NCBI GenBank assembly: GCA_022497145.1
Contig: MU385965.1
Span: 30,327 to 94,326, forward strand
Length of the DNA: 64,000 nucleotides
Direction of reading: 5' to 3'
Source: Rostrohypoxylon terebratum
Taxonomy: Eukaryota > Ascomycota > Sordariomycetes > Xylariales > Hypoxylaceae
Below, one piece after another: positions 44,625 through 58,400 of this stretch. The translations under genes were made by a program, and so were the position numbers. Each line of letters starts with the position of its first letter. Position 1 is the first letter of the stretch. Under the pieces are notes generated by a model. That model made no database searches. It was not told where the DNA came from and was given only the letters and a program-made list of their open reading frames with translations.

Positions 44625-45152
44625 TTCATCAGGGCTGATGGGCTCGCCATGCCATCCCACATTAGCGGGCGATCCTTGCACATGCCCGGGCGCCAGACAA
44701 GGACGTTCGAGAGTGCGCGTTGAACTGTTGATTATCTCTCTGTGATTTGGTAGGCACCTAGTTAGGTAGGTAAGTACTAATAGGTATATACCGCACACAG
44801 ACAGACACCGTTCTCTTGTTTTCCTCAGTCGCCGCTCTCGACGGCTACCTCGTAATCTTCGACCCTCTATGTCCAATGTTCCGTCCAATTACTAATAGAG
44901 GTCGTAGGTAAGACTTCAGCGGGCACTAGTCAGGTATCAGACGGGACGCCAATAAGGGCAGGGTACTAAGTTATAGCCTGCAAGCTCCGAGGTCCTCGAT
45001 AGGTGACCACGTACCTAGTAGGCAGCTAGGTACTAGGTATGCTGGGTATGTACAGCGCATAATAGGCGATGTGTATTGTACAATACACATAGGTAGGTAT
45101 CTGTGTAATCTCTAGTAGTACATAGTACTCCGTAATATAGCCCAACCATCTA

Positions 45153-45174
45153 CCTAGGACCTAGGACCTAGGTA
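45153..45174. repeat. Tandem CCTAGGA palindromic words
   Basis: Three CCTAGG palindromes in ACCTAGG direct repeats, nearly identical to the group at 34541-34566. Confidence 0.9.
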
Positions 45175-46276
45175 CATACATACATATTACTACGTAGTCA
45201 ACTTCGGCTTGCCAATCTGGTTTAGACGGGAAGTCCGACAGGGCATACACTGGCCCCCTCTTCGTTCCCCATTCCCTCGCGATGCGATAGTAGAGGGGAG
45301 CTCACTGGAAATCTAGGTAAATAATTCACGCAGTCGACAGAATACCTGGACTTGCAAGAAATATGACCGACATCTAATCAGCTCCGGTGTGCTTATACAG
45401 ATGCTAGTAATATACCATACGACGTAATTTACCACGATATGCCAATGGACCCAGCATCCTAGTACATAGTAGGGTCAACTGATCGACCGCTAACTTGCTA
45501 GCACCCGGATTGAGGCTGTCTTAAGACCAGATCTTGTGCCACACCACTACCCTCAACGTATGTCATGTGCCTGCCTCACTGACGATTGGTCACTTTGTAA
45601 ATTATCGACTTCCCATGTAACTGAACCGTTTCCGTTTCTCTGAAGTCCACGTCGAGAAACGAATTCATTGCGATCTCGGGAATCTGGAATTCTGTGAGTT
45701 TTGGTGTTTTTTTTTGGTTTTTTTTTTGGTTTCTTGGAGGTCCTTTCAACACGTCTTCACACGACCCAGGTCCTATAAGACTACGTAGGACCTAGGTACT
45801 GTACAGGGTTAACTTGATGGTTTATTTCGTCATAGCGGACCCGATGGAGCTGCCAAGTCGTAACCATCCCGGCGCTATACAAGGTAGGACGGGCTGAATA
45901 GTGTATTGTACATATTCAATAGTTACAACTTACCTAACTGCTAGCATCTCCCAATTCGATGATGCCTCACCGCATTCGATGAGTCGGCTCGGTGGATTTG
46001 AGCACAGCACAAGTAGGTACTTACACATATCATCACGATCCACTATAAGTCTATTACTTAGTACTTACACGTCAGGCTCGTGATGAGAATTAAGACCAGA
46101 GGACCAGAGGTTTCTATTCCCCAGTTGCACTGACACAAGACCCCGCTTGTCCCAATATCCATGGGTGTGTCAGTGTGTTTGTGCACATTCCTTGGCCGAA
46201 TTATAAGATATGTGGTCCTATGATCTATCCCGTCACTGTGTACATATTATCTCCATGCTTGATTTCTTACCTTCAT

Positions 46277-46284
46277 TGACGTCA
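46277..46284. promoter_or_regulatory. CRE-type palindrome TGACGTCA
   Basis: Perfect 8-bp cAMP-response-element consensus, the class bound by fungal ATF/CREB bZIP factors. It is about 970 bp upstream of the P450 start, so relevance is uncertain; chance occurrence is possible. Confidence 0.3.
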
Positions 46285-46582
46285 TCGACCCGGCACGCTG
46301 CCGGGGATGTCTGTGGGGCCTATATACATAGTATGTCGAATTCGGTCGGGGAAATTTCATCCTTGATACTTACCTAGGTCCTAACTTACGTACCAGAGTT
46401 TAGGTAGGTAGATATTCCTGCTTACCAGGTGCCGTCACAGCGAAACGAAATGCTTCGTTGGATTTACGGCATGACTTGATGTCTGCAGGATATCTACCTA
46501 ATTTGGTATGATTCAATTCAATTCAATTTAATACTAAGTTATGTTGAGGTGATGGAGGTGATGGATTAAGATATAATCTTAG

Positions 46583-46652
46583 TAACCCCAACCCCAACCC
46601 CATCCCTAACCCTAACCCTAACCCTAACCCTGGCCCTGACCCTGACCCCGAC
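46583..46652. repeat. Interstitial telomere-type CCCTAA array
   Basis: Four perfect CCCTAA units (46604-46627), the complement of the TTAGGG telomere repeat of most filamentous ascomycetes, flanked on the left by CCCCAA units and on the right by CCCTGR variants. Embedded about 600 bp upstream of the P450 gene, not at a chromosome end. Confidence 0.9.
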
Positions 46653-47070
46653 CTTAGCCATCTCTAACAATATAACAGGTAACTTAGTATGCGAGTGTAC
46701 ATGGGAAGCATGTGATTTCATACACCAGTTTGGAATTGTGAATACCGAGGTATCCAATTGGCCAAACGCGAGCGCAACATGTCGCTCATATTAGGTAGGT
46801 ATAGGTATATCGTTAGACGAGCGCTGATACGTCATGACCAGTGAATGCAACGTTCACCTCAGAAGCTCTTTCACGATCCCCAGTCTACCCTGGATCGACT
46901 CTAGATCTCGGATTCCTAGTCTCTAGGTAGAGACAGAGAAATGTACCTTAAGTAGCTAGTCCAGAGAGACATCTTACCTTCAACAAACGTACCCCGCAGA
47001 AAACAATCCCTATATATATATCTTTCTCTTCCGAAGAATTTGATTGTTTGGTTCGCCTGTTTAGGTATTG

Positions 47071-47184
47071 TCTCACCTCTCCTCTTTCCTCTCTCTCTCC
47101 CGTAAAGATTTTTTTTCGCGGAGGACTAGTCGAGTACCTAATCCTATCCCATCCTACCCTATCCTCCTCCTCCTCCTCCTCCTA
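47071..47184 (+). promoter_or_regulatory. Pyrimidine-rich leader of the P450 gene
   Basis: C/T-rich stretches (47075-47100) and an eightfold CCT repeat (about 47162-47184) lie 65-175 bp before the P450 ATG. Such CT tracts commonly mark transcription starts in filamentous fungi. Role inferred from position only. Confidence 0.45.
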
Positions 47185-47248
47185 CCTTTACATAGTGGAT
47201 CTCGCCCTGCTTACGCAATAAACAAAATTGAGGGAATGTTCATGAATC

Positions 47249-48986
47249 ATGGCGCCCGTAAAGGAGACTCGCGGACAAGATTCGCTTCCGAGGAGGGCCA
47301 AAGAGAGTTATGTCGTCGCGACGGTTATCGCTGCTCTTCTGTGGATAGCTTTTGTGGTTGACATCCTTTACCTGCGGCCCGGGCCTCTGTCAATAATGCA
47401 GAAGACCTCCGGACTACTATTGGCATTTGTTACTGCCTACACCCAAGTTTCGTTACGTGGAGAATATCAATATTATGTAGAGATGGCACGATCTGGGTGT
47501 GAGCCTCCCTCGTCTTTTCCGAACGATCCTTTCGGAGTTCGGTTCCTCCTAGACACGGCACAGCAGATGAAGTCAAACACGCTGCTCGTGGGATGGTCCC
47601 GGCTTTTTGGCACACTAGGACATACGTATCAGCATCGAATATTTCCAAATCCGGGAGTTGTCATCGCGACTGACGAGCCCGAAAATGTTCGTGCCGTCCT
47701 CTCCGTCCAATTTGACGACTGGATCATCCCAAAGATGCGAATACGTGCTTTTCTCCCCGTCCTCGGTCACCACTCTATTTTTACCACGAACGGGAGGGAA
47801 TGGAGGCACGCGAGGGCAACTTTGCGACCCGCCTTTGTGCGTGACCAGGTTGCTGACCTGCGGTGTCTCGATCGTCACATCACCAAACTCATCGCCTACA
47901 TCCCGCGCGACGGCCGAAAATTTGACTTGCAGGCGATATTCTCTATGCTCACGACCGATACAATATCTGATTTCATGTTCGGAAACTCGACCGATTTGTT
48001 AGGTAGCGCTCCGGAAGATGGCCTCCGATTCGGTCGCTGTTTCGACGTCTCCATGCAGAAGATCGCCGACCGGGCGCGGTTAGGCTGGCTAACGCTGCTC
48101 CGCCCAGACCGTGAGTTGGGCGAGTGCACTTCATTCATGAACGCATACGTGGACAAGTATATTGCCGAGGTAAGAGGGATGCGGGATGAGGAAAAGGGGG
48201 TGAGCCAAGAGAGTCAAGACGGTAAGCGATACATGTTCCTCAACGAGCTGCTCCAGACGGGCGAACCGGACGAAGTGATCCGCGATCACCTTGTGAGCAT
48301 CTTTACGGCCGGTAGAGATACCACCACGAGTGTATTAACATACCTGTTCTTCGAACTCTCCCGGCGACCAGACGTGGTAGCAGCCATCCAGCGTGAAGTA
48401 GAAGGCCTAGGTCTACGTGACGCGCGCCAGCTACCGACATGGGAAAGCTTGCGCAATATGAAATACCTACATTGGGCTGTGAAAGAGGCCCTCAGACTAA
48501 ACCCTCCTGTCGCCACCAACGCGCGCGAGGCTGTTCGCGACACTGTCATCCCAAGAGGCGGCGGATCGGATGGCAAGTCTCCCGTGTTCGTTAAGAAGGG
48601 CACTTTACTTCGTTATTTACCCTGGGCCATGCATAGGCGGCGGGATATATACGGTGACGACGCTGACGAGTTCCGGCCTGAGCGCTGGGAAACGCTGAGA
48701 ACCACGTATGTGTGCATGCAAAATATACTATCCGGCCCCTTGAATTTAATATGAGAATCCTAATATTTATTTCATTTCGAATAGCTTTGAGTACGTCCCG
48801 TTCAACGCTGGACCGCGTATCTGTGTCGGACAGCAATTCGCCCTGACACAGATGGCGTTCGTCACTTTTCGCATATTGCAGGCCTTCAGAACGATCGAGC
48901 GGAAAGATGACAGGCCTCCGATCCAAAAATTCGGAATCAACACCTCCATGCTTCATGGATGCTGGGTTAGTATGACGCCAGCTTAA
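47249..48986 (+). CDS. Cytochrome P450, CYP52-like
   Basis: Predicted microsomal P450 monooxygenase, 552 aa, two exons (47249-48705, 48785-48986) around a 79-bp intron (GTATGT donor, ATAG acceptor). Two hydrophobic N-terminal segments (residues about 25-45 and 50-70) anchor it in the ER. Motifs: I-helix AGRDTTTS at 354-361, ExxR at E413-R416 (KEALRLNPP), PERW clan motif FRPERW, and the heme loop FNAGPRICVG with Cys499, which is formed in exon 2 just after the splice. The stretch HHSIFTTNGREWRHARATLRPAF is typical of the CYP52/CYP539 clan of alkane and fatty-acid omega-hydroxylases, which is the likely chemistry. No fatty alcohol oxidase or reductase partner is beside it. Convergent with VPS13, about 470 bp between stops. 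Confidence 0.9.
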
Positions 48987-49456
48987 TAGATGATATGTGA
49001 GTTTTCGAGGAAATTTAGTAAACATCTTACATTTTACGGATAGAAAAATGAATGAAAAAAGTGTCAAATTACAAAATTGTCTTCTATATTCCCTATCTGA
49101 CCTGCCATATGTACTGGGTAAGTAGTGGTGGACATGGACGTGATAGGGTCTTGACAACAACAGGACAACAGATCCTAGGCTGGGCCTCCTAAAATCTCTT
49201 GATGAACTTTTTGGATTTTACGCACTATTCACCCATCAAGTCAAATAAGATTCTCATCATCTTCATTATAAAAGTCATAAAAAGTATACCTATTCCTAAA
49301 GACGCATAAAAGCGCCACACGCCATGGATCTCATCCTCAGCATACCTGGGCAAGTACCCAACGCTATCGTCGTTGGCTGGTTCATCACCTTGTCCATTTT
49401 CCATATAGATCTAGTAAGCACACTCTTTAATTTTTCTTGCCCTTGCTATCCAACAA
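48987..49456. other. Convergent 3' spacer of P450 and VPS13
   Basis: No gene; shared terminator region, A+T-rich, with the short frame starting at 49324 considered chance. Confidence 0.6.
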
Positions 49457-52400
49457 TTACTCCAGGCCTCTGAATCTACGGTTGAATTCCTCAACAGCGA
49501 TAGCTACCATCCGATATAAGAAGGCGCGCTGGCTCCCTTCGCCGACGGGGATGAACGGCCCATTAGTGCCTCCGCGTAAGACGATGCTAAGACCTGTACG
49601 TTCTCTTGCGATCGTCTGCACATCCTTGAGCGGGACGTCCCATTCAGTGTTTAGTTTCCTGCTCCTAATGAGGAGGATTCGACTGAATGTAACCATGACC
49701 ACCATATCTTCTCTCGGTAACTCCAGATGTGCTATGTAATTCTCGTCGAAATACTTCCCATTATCCACTTGCTTGAGCCAGGACTGACCTAGAGCTTCGC
49801 GTTGATTGTAAGGACGTACGATGCCGTCCGCCGGCACAAACCGCGTGAGGCGAACACGATCTAGTTCGGACCCGTCGAAGACGGTTGTGGTGTTACGAAT
49901 GCCCTCAGACAGGTTAGATGCGAGATCGAAGACGCCGACAGCTGGTTTGGTCGCTAGACCAATAAATCCTTTCCCGACACCTTTCAAAAACCCGACAGCA
50001 CCCTCCTGTTCCGCGCCCTCGAACGGCTTCGAAGCGACGCCGCCGATACCGGATGCGAGTGACGTGATAAACGAATTTGCACCGGCCGTGACACCGTACA
50101 GGGCGTGCTTGGGTCGATTTCGAGCTCGCGTGATGCGGCGGCGGTCCTGAAATTGCTTGTCTAAAGTTGCTGCTGCTAAGCCTTTGCCGAAACTACCCGC
50201 GACTTTGGAGAAGGAGTCGGAGAACCCGTACACAGATTTCAAGAAAAAGCTACCGGCTCCCTTAGCAATACCATATCCGAGATCTTCGGGTTTGTCAGAC
50301 ATAATGAAGCCCTGGTATGGTTCGTAAAAGACATCTGTTATACCACTGCTGATGCTGTTGAATAAGCCGACCGGGTTGCCGAGGAAGTCAGCGCTGCCGA
50401 TGATCTTGTGAACCTGATAGAGAACCTCTTGGCTGTAATGGTTCGAAATGTTTTGTGTCAGAACAGGAATAGAGACCCGAGCGTTCTCTAACAACAGAGC
50501 ATTTAATCGAATCGGGGCGTCGTTGACGTTCCCGATAGCCATAGTCATGACATTGACGAAGAACATAATAGGATTGCGAGAAGATGTTTTGTCCTCGATG
50601 TTGACGCGCTCGGTACGCATGAAGGAAAGATCTAATTGCATCGGCTGTATGTTGAGTAGTTCGAAATAGATATCCTGGCCCGACTGTTCTTGTTTCGGTT
50701 CTGGTATGTCTAGGCCTTCGTCGCAAAGTTTGCCTTCGTTGGTCTCTGACCCTGATGCGCCAGGAATCTTCGAAAAGTCTAACACGGCATATATGAAGTC
50801 CTCATCCAGGTCTACTGTCATCTGCTGAAGTAATATGGTAGCATATTTGACATACAGCACTCCATACGAATCGTCCTTGACTCTCGTCACCATGATGTGC
50901 AACGAAGGATGTAATTCGGTCTCCTGTGCTTGCTTGGGAACTACGCTAGGGTATAGTATCATGGGGAAGATCCCACCGTAAAGCTGGTTATCAACCTGTA
51001 TCCATTTGACCGAGGTGCTGATCGTTTGGTACAAAGCCGATTCGCTGTAACGAAGGTTAATGTCTCTGAATGTGACATACGCAAGCTCCTTTAGTTGTTT
51101 ATTGATGAGCGAGATGCCGATACCAGAGAGTCGCAATTGTGCTTGGAACGTCGTATCGGTATCTTGGCTCTTTACTGCAAAGCCACCGGTGCTGCTGGTA
51201 TTTGAGCCTGTTTGCGTCTGCTGGCGGTACAAGCTCTTGCTTGGCTTGAAGTTGGATAAGATGAGCGTCTGAGTTGGGCCATCGGCGGCGACGTTGATGT
51301 CAATGATCTTCTGCGTGCCAGAGCTGCTGACAAATTTCATCGGAATTTGATTTCCAATCTCGGCAAGTTTGACATGGCGCTCTTTTTCGTATGCACTAAT
51401 AACCACTTCTCTAAACTTGGCAGCTGGGAAGTCCCAGGCGTACGGCATGATGCTACGTGGCGGTAGGCGATATCTAATCTGCCTCCATCCGGAGCGATCC
51501 TCTACATCGTCCTCCTCATCTATGTTAGGGTTTGCTTGGTAAAATGTGAACTCTGTATCGCTTTCATTTCTCATAGAGAAGGGCCAGTTCTTTGTCTCCA
51601 TGCTGAGGTGGAGGAAAATCGTCGAATCTTCCATAAGAATCTCGACCCGAATAAGCCGCTGTCGCTGGCCTGCTTTCGCGATCTTGATGTGTGTGGTACC
51701 TAGATCCGATATGTTGATGGGTGATGTCCACTGGTCATCTATTCCCGGAAATCTCAAAGCTATTTGCTTTGTCGCTGATCGTTGGAGCCAGTGAAGGGGC
51801 TGCAGAGCCCCTGATTTTAACGATAGGGTTTTAGGCGACGTAGGTTCCCTGACGACGAGTTCCTCTCCAGTTTTGTTCTTCACCACGAAACGGGGCGCAA
51901 GAGTCACTACCTTTGTCAGTTTGTACTTGCCCTCGCCAGGCTCAACCGTAATGCCAACGTGAATCTCGGAATCCTTCCTAGGGGACGTCAGGACGACTTC
52001 GGAAGTACTTCCGATAGCATCGAAACTTTGTGGTTTACTCCATTCTGAATCAGCTATTTTCAGAAGAGCGCGATTGCGCTGCTCATCGCTCGCGAACGAG
52101 AACATGAAGGGTAAGGCCTTGGGCCGCTCTTGATCGGAGGTGTCTGCTACAGCTGATTGACCCGCGGCTCTCTTCGGCTGTTGCAAGAATTGCTTGCCAC
52201 GGATGTTGACTTCCAATCCGGTCTTGTTCAATATTACATACGGGCTGTACACAGTGACCTTGAAGGCGCCGCCGCCGTCTGGAATTAGATGGTAATGAAG
52301 CCTGAGCCTGAGTGGAAGATCCTCGCCGTCTTTGCATACCAATTTATCCTCCTTGCGGAAGTCTTCTTGAGCACCAGGGTTAACAATGGCGAATTCGCTC

Positions 52401-55400
52401 GGTTTAAATACGGTATCTTGCATATCTATGCTTAATAGGAGGAGATGCGATAATTCGACGACATGAACAGGGCTAACACCGCCCTTCCTTAAAAAGTTCG
52501 TCCAGTCCCTTTTCGTGTTTTTGTCGTAAATTCGGTATTTGAAGTCATACGGAAGGAGGTTCTCAAGAACGATAGGAGGAGAGAGCTTCAGTCTCATATA
52601 CGGATATTTTCTGCGAGCGGTTAGAAAAACGAAATCAAGGAGATCGAGTAGCTACTTACCCGGTCAAGAAATGGCCTCGGTCGAAACTTGCGTTAAGCTG
52701 GAAGTAGAACAGGTCGTTGTTTTCGCCCTTGCACACGAGTGTACGTGTGGGCCGTCGGAGCAAATCTCTCCACCATAGATGCTCGGACGACCATGCGAAA
52801 CCAAACCCGGAATTTGGTCGTACAAGCAATGATTTCACATATGAAGCAGCTACTGGAGCTGGCCGGCTCTCCCCCGGAGCAATCTTCTCGATCTTGAGAA
52901 GGTGACCTTCTTGGACATCGTATACGCCTAGCTCTACCGGTATTTGCGTCTCGTTTTCGACCACAAGAGGCGACCGGAGGGTTACATATTTTATGTTGTC
53001 CGAGCCGAGTTTCACTTCAACCAACAGCCGGTGGAGGGTCTCGTCGGTCTTCGGCCGTAGGCTGTACAAGAACTCGCCCTCGCGATTGATGCTAATGTTT
53101 TTGATCGTGTCAAAGCCGCTACCTTCAATTCGGACAGTGACACTGCTCGTCACATTGCTCTCAGACATAATATTCTCTCTCATTTTTTCCCAGTGCTCGA
53201 AGCTCCACGGGCCCTCCTCACCGTCCTGTAGCTTGAGGGAGATGTTCTCGTCATTGCTCTGGCTTCTAGCCTGGACTAAGACATCGAAACCGGTATAATT
53301 GCGGATTTTATAAGGAGCCTCTACCCCACGAGGCTTACCCAAGACATCCTCGTCCTTGATCAGGAAAGCGAACGACTTGGATGCCAGGGCGATTGTCGCG
53401 GTTGTTACTGTTACGTCGAATGTCTTCTTTGAAGAGACGTCTACTGAAAACAATCCGCTTTCTTGCGCTCTCGCAACACCCAGACCGACCTGCCAAGGCT
53501 CTAATAATGGTTCCCAAGCGGATTTTGAAAAGTTGTACACGTTGATATACATATCGATGGCAGTCTCCGCCTTGAGATAGCTTGACCAATCGGCTGCGGA
53601 GGCGGTGAAGTTCTTGATACATAGATCCAACATAGGTAGTTCATGGACGTCGCCGATCAACACAATGCGGATCCCTTCAACTGTAGCTGTGAGCTCCTCA
53701 TGACGCTTGGGTCCTTTGCTAACATCATGAAGTTGCTGGGCTCTGTCCATTCCAGATCTCTGAGTCGCTGTTGTGCCAGGAGCTTTGGTGGTTTTACTTC
53801 CATGGCCAGCGATCGTTGATTGCCCTTGACCACTTGCTGTGCGCTCCTTGAGGCCAGATTGGCGAAGCTGTTTGGCCTTCTTCTCAGACGCGCTAGGTTT
53901 AGGTCGATTGTTGTTATTTCCGGAGAGCTCGGACGCTTTACCGAATATCTGGAGAACGAGAAGGATATCTCGAAGCGAAAGTCGAAGTATCAAGGGGTCG
54001 ACGTCAATATGGATACTCGTTAAGGTTGGCTGAGAGCTGTCCATCGAGACCTGGACCGAGAAGTCATCGAGAACACGGAGTCGAGTCTCGTCAAATTTAT
54101 CCATGCGACAAAGGAACATCCCCACTTGGGAGACCTGGAAGGTTAAAGAGTGCTGTTGTGATAATAGCACCTGTTTCGTCCCCAGAACAATCGCCTCTGA
54201 GCTAAAACTGAGGGGATTGGCGATCAGTATGACCTGTGAATCGACAATATTAACGCGGAAGGCAATGCTCATCGTAGATTCTTCATTTTGCTTAACCATG
54301 TTATCAGATGATTGGGAGCCTTGAATACTTCTCTGGGGAGATTTGCCAGTCCACTGCACATGCATTGATTCTGCATCGGAGATATCGGGACTTTCCAGAG
54401 GACTGTCTAGAACTGGTGGCTGAGGTTCATCAGCTTGCAGACTGGTCATGAAGAACTTCTGAATTGCGAAAATATAATCTAAAGCGAAGATGATTCTAGG
54501 GCTGTCGATAGCAACGACGGCAATCAAGCTTCTCTGTTTGCCTCCCGTCATAGATACGCTCGCCATAAACTGCTGGACGTTTTTATTGGAAGACGTCATG
54601 ATCCTTTTATACTTGTTGCCTTCGCGGGCGCGAGTGTCATGTATGGTAAACGACTGTATAACCAATTCAGCTTCGAGAGAACCATCAGCTAGCATTCGAG
54701 TCTTTAGCTTGCTGTCATCTAGCGAAAACCGTGACAGACTAACGGCATCCATGTCGCCGACGGGTTCTTTTTCGTGAGCATTTATCAACTCAAGACCAAC
54801 TTTACGCAAGTTGAACATGAGGTCAAGCTTCGTCCAGGTGCGTTCCCTCGAGCCTAACTCGGGCGAAAGATCGATCAATTGGCCATCGGCTCCACTAGTG
54901 GTAGACGATATAGTTTTTGCTCTTCGCAATGTGCCCTCATCCACGTCCCGCTCAGCTTCTTCACCCCTAGCGTTGGCGTCTGTCGCAAAGGCGGCCGGGA
55001 CAGATCTAGAAATTCCCAAAAGAAAGTTGAGTTGGTATTGGGTAACCCTAAGGTTGATATCGGTCATGCTGCCTTCAACTTCCATGTCTGGACGCTTCCA
55101 TCCTTCTTTATGTTCGGCATAGATGACGTTAAAACCAAGATCTACATGATCGATCATTTCGAGCTCTTCGGATCGATCATTTGGATAATGGAACAAAGAC
55201 GTGAGCCGTATGTTTCTGATACCTGCAGAAAGCTTCATGGCAATTTCGGAATCCTCAGAATCGTCCAGGGGGGCGAATTTGTTCTGTGCGTAAATCTCGC
55301 CTAGGTAGGCGGTAACCAAGTCTCGCTTTGGGTGGTCCGGAGAGAGAGCGCGAGGAAACACTATAATGGGGGTGTTGACGATAACGTCAAACTTGAATCT

Positions 55401-58400
55401 ACTAGTGCTCTGCTGTAATTGTTGAGCTTGGTTTGCGGCCGCTTGGCGGGCAGCGTTGTAGATAGCTTGCATCTTGCCGAACTTGACCAAGAACTCGATT
55501 ATCTTCCTAAATGGCTCCTCGAGGAAGTTGACTTTGATAGACCCAGCACGTAGATAGATTGAGGAATCATATCCCGGATACGCTTTCTTGTTATTCGCAT
55601 CATACGTCTCGTAGCGGAAGTCGGCAAGCTCGTCACCTTGAATAGTGACGAGCTGACGGAAGCTTGAATCTTCGGAGGCGCCAATGTTAACGTCGTCGAT
55701 GAATGTTAGATCGCCAAGCTTAGCCGCTACCCTCATCGTCTTTCCGAGCAGGAAAACGCCGACATCAGCATGATTGAACGAAAGCGTCGCCAATCGGATA
55801 CCGTCATTGTTGAGGATCATGCGGATACTCTTAAGATCAACCTTGACGCGGATAGAACCAGCGTCACTCTGCTGTGAGACAACGGTTGGTTCTACGATTT
55901 CGACCTCATCCCGTCCCTTTTCACTGTTTTTGACTACCCTCTGTTGGGAATTAGAGCTTTCATTATTAGTGAAGGTGGCGAGTATGAAATCTAATAATGT
56001 GAGCAAGGTTTTCCTAGTTACAACGAGATTGATTGTGGAGACGGCAACGTTGACGTTTGTTTCTATACCTTCGTAGATAGGCATGAACTCGGGAGATTCT
56101 CTCTTCACTTTAGTAAACTTGACGAGGACTAAATCCCTCTTCTGCTGGTGGTCTTCGACATCACCCGACGATACAATAGATTTGAATTCCGCAGGGGGGT
56201 TGTCGACGAAATCGTCTACTGTCACGGAGCCAAGAGATATCTCCGCTGCCATATCGAACGGTCTGATGTAGAAACTGAGGTCGAAGTTCTCAGCGACCAG
56301 TTCCACCAACAGGGATTCAGGTTGCTCTCCGTCGGGATCGCTTCGGTACAGGGAGCCTTGCAATCTGTCAACGGCGAACTTAAATTCAAAGTTCCTCTGC
56401 TGTGTCTTGAGCTGTTGAGTCGAACTTCCATCGGCGGCGTCTTCAAACTCATCCGAGTCGTCATCTGACTCGCTCTCTATAATAACGGCAGTCTGTTGAG
56501 TGAGGAACAAATTGGCCGAGCTTTTACGACCGTGTGACTTAGGCGAGCGACTCGACGCAGAGCTCAGCAGACGCGGTCTCTTAGGTTGTCCAGTTGTTTT
56601 CGATTGCTGTGGTTCTTCGTCGAACTTTGGAATGGCGACATCGATCAGCTTCATGAGGCTTTTATATTTAGTATCTGATACTATAGCTTGCAGGACTGGC
56701 ATGTGGCCTGACACTTTAACCTTTGTCAGGTTCGGCGCCTTGGGTAGTATGGATAAAGCTACTACGAAGTCGACATTAATCTTCTCCACAATGTGCAGCT
56801 TACGAGAACCGTCCTGCTCAACCAGCTGAGATTTCGTTTCTTCAATAGAGGGACCGATCAGGACTTGTGTTGATGTTAGTTTGACAAGGAAGCGATCGTA
56901 CATGAGAGATTCAAGTCGTCTGAAATCATCTTCGGAGAATTTTTGATTGTGTTTATCCTGAACCTGTTTCAGAGTCCTCTTATCAACCAATTCGCTGTTG
57001 ACACTGATATGACCGGCATCTAATATTAGGCACATCGATGTGCTGGTCTTGATAGACTGGGGGATTATGATAAGAGGTGCTTGCAGATCTAGCTTAGCAT
57101 TGATAGTCTTATGCTCTTCCAGAGCAAATTCGAGACCAGCACGTGTCTGTTGCCTTAGCCCCTCAACAGTAGCCCCGGCAGTCTCCATCAACGCAGATAT
57201 AGATTCCATGTGCCTCTCCGGCGGTTTGAAGAAGTCGACGATGCCGACGACGAAATTAGGGTTCCACACAATTTCCAACGGCTTAAGCTTTGCCGTGACG
57301 GCGAAATCGCCTCGGCCGTCGAGAGGATTCTGCTCAACTTGCAGGTCGAAGAAGGTCTCTTGCTCAGCCTCCTCGAGCTCGGCAATCGAAAGGCGCCTCT
57401 TGCTGGTATTATCCGGGGCATCCTTGACTCTAACTATCTCCTTGAACAAGCTTTCGGGCGTGGTGCCATCATTGACCCGGAAACCACCGAGGCTAATATC
57501 AGCGAGCACGGAATCGGACCTCTTGACCACCTTGGCTTTGAAAACGTCGAAATGCAAGCTAAGCAGATCCGTCTTGTTTCCATGAGGGCTTTGCCTCAAA
57601 GTAAAACTTCCCGTACTGAGAGATGCATCGATTTGCATCTTGACAGTATCGCGCGGTGTATCGACGGCCTCGGCCAGAACAGTCTTCTCGTCCCAATCGA
57701 TCGCCTCGTAGAGCTCTCTACGCTGCTCCTCGGTCATCTGGGTGTTTTCCTCCGTCGAGTCCGTAGGTTCGGCCGGTTTCGAACCCCATGCCCAAGCTAA
57801 CCAGCCTTGCTGTTGCGACTCAGTCTTCGGGGGTGCTCTCTTGAGGGCTTCGGCATTCTCTTTCCTGAGTTGATTGCGAGCCAAAGATCTCCAAAAGCGC
57901 AAGTCCTCGTAGTCGAGCTTCCATTCAAGTTTGTCTAGATCATCAATATCCTGGGGCGAAAACTGTTGATTTGCCTTCCTCTTCTTGAAAAGCTCTATGT
58001 ATCGGTGACGGTCGTCGCGGCGCTCGCGGAAGTAGTCCCAAGTCCAACGACGATTCCTCTCGTGAATCTTCCCCAGCACCGCATTGCCCGCGAACTTTAG
58101 CCAGGCTCGAGGATCCTGTTTCGGGGTCACCCCTTTAGGTTGCAGCTTTTTATACTCTTGATGGCGAATGAAATAATGGAAAAGATCAATCATCATCAAT
58201 CCATCTCGATATTGGTCATCGTCGAGGATCACACCGATCTCATCGAATAGCAGGGTCGCCTTGAACTTAGGAACGTGTATATCTCCCGCCTTGTCGAGCT
58301 CAATCTTGGCTTGGCCACTGACCGGCTTGAGGATAAACTGATGGTCCGCCGTGGGAGCATTATCGCTTTTTCCGATCATCTGTTTAAAATCCTTCACCAT

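Larger units (their letters stand above)
41296..47248. other. Gene desert, 6 kb, with simple repeats and a telomere-like array
   Basis: No gene recognised. Contains tandem hexamers and GAT units (41391-41466), a 28-T run (41479-41506), CTT repeats (42181-42201), ATCATGGA units (42605-42660), CAATCGGG units (43323-43348), CAGCTCY units (43787-43830), a G-run tract (44587-44624), CCTAGG clusters (43535-43560, 44100-44120, 45153-45174), a CRE-type TGACGTCA (46277-46284) and the CCCTAA array (46583-46652). All open frames are short or read through repeats. Confidence 0.6.

Noticed and set aside
46566..46757. Minus frame encoding Arg-Val dipeptide repeats
   Set aside because: Product of reading the CCCTAA-type array; no other coding evidence.
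48591..49160. 189-codon minus frame overlapping the P450 3' end
   Set aside because: Antisense shadow of P450 exon 2, which contains the heme-binding loop in the plus frame.
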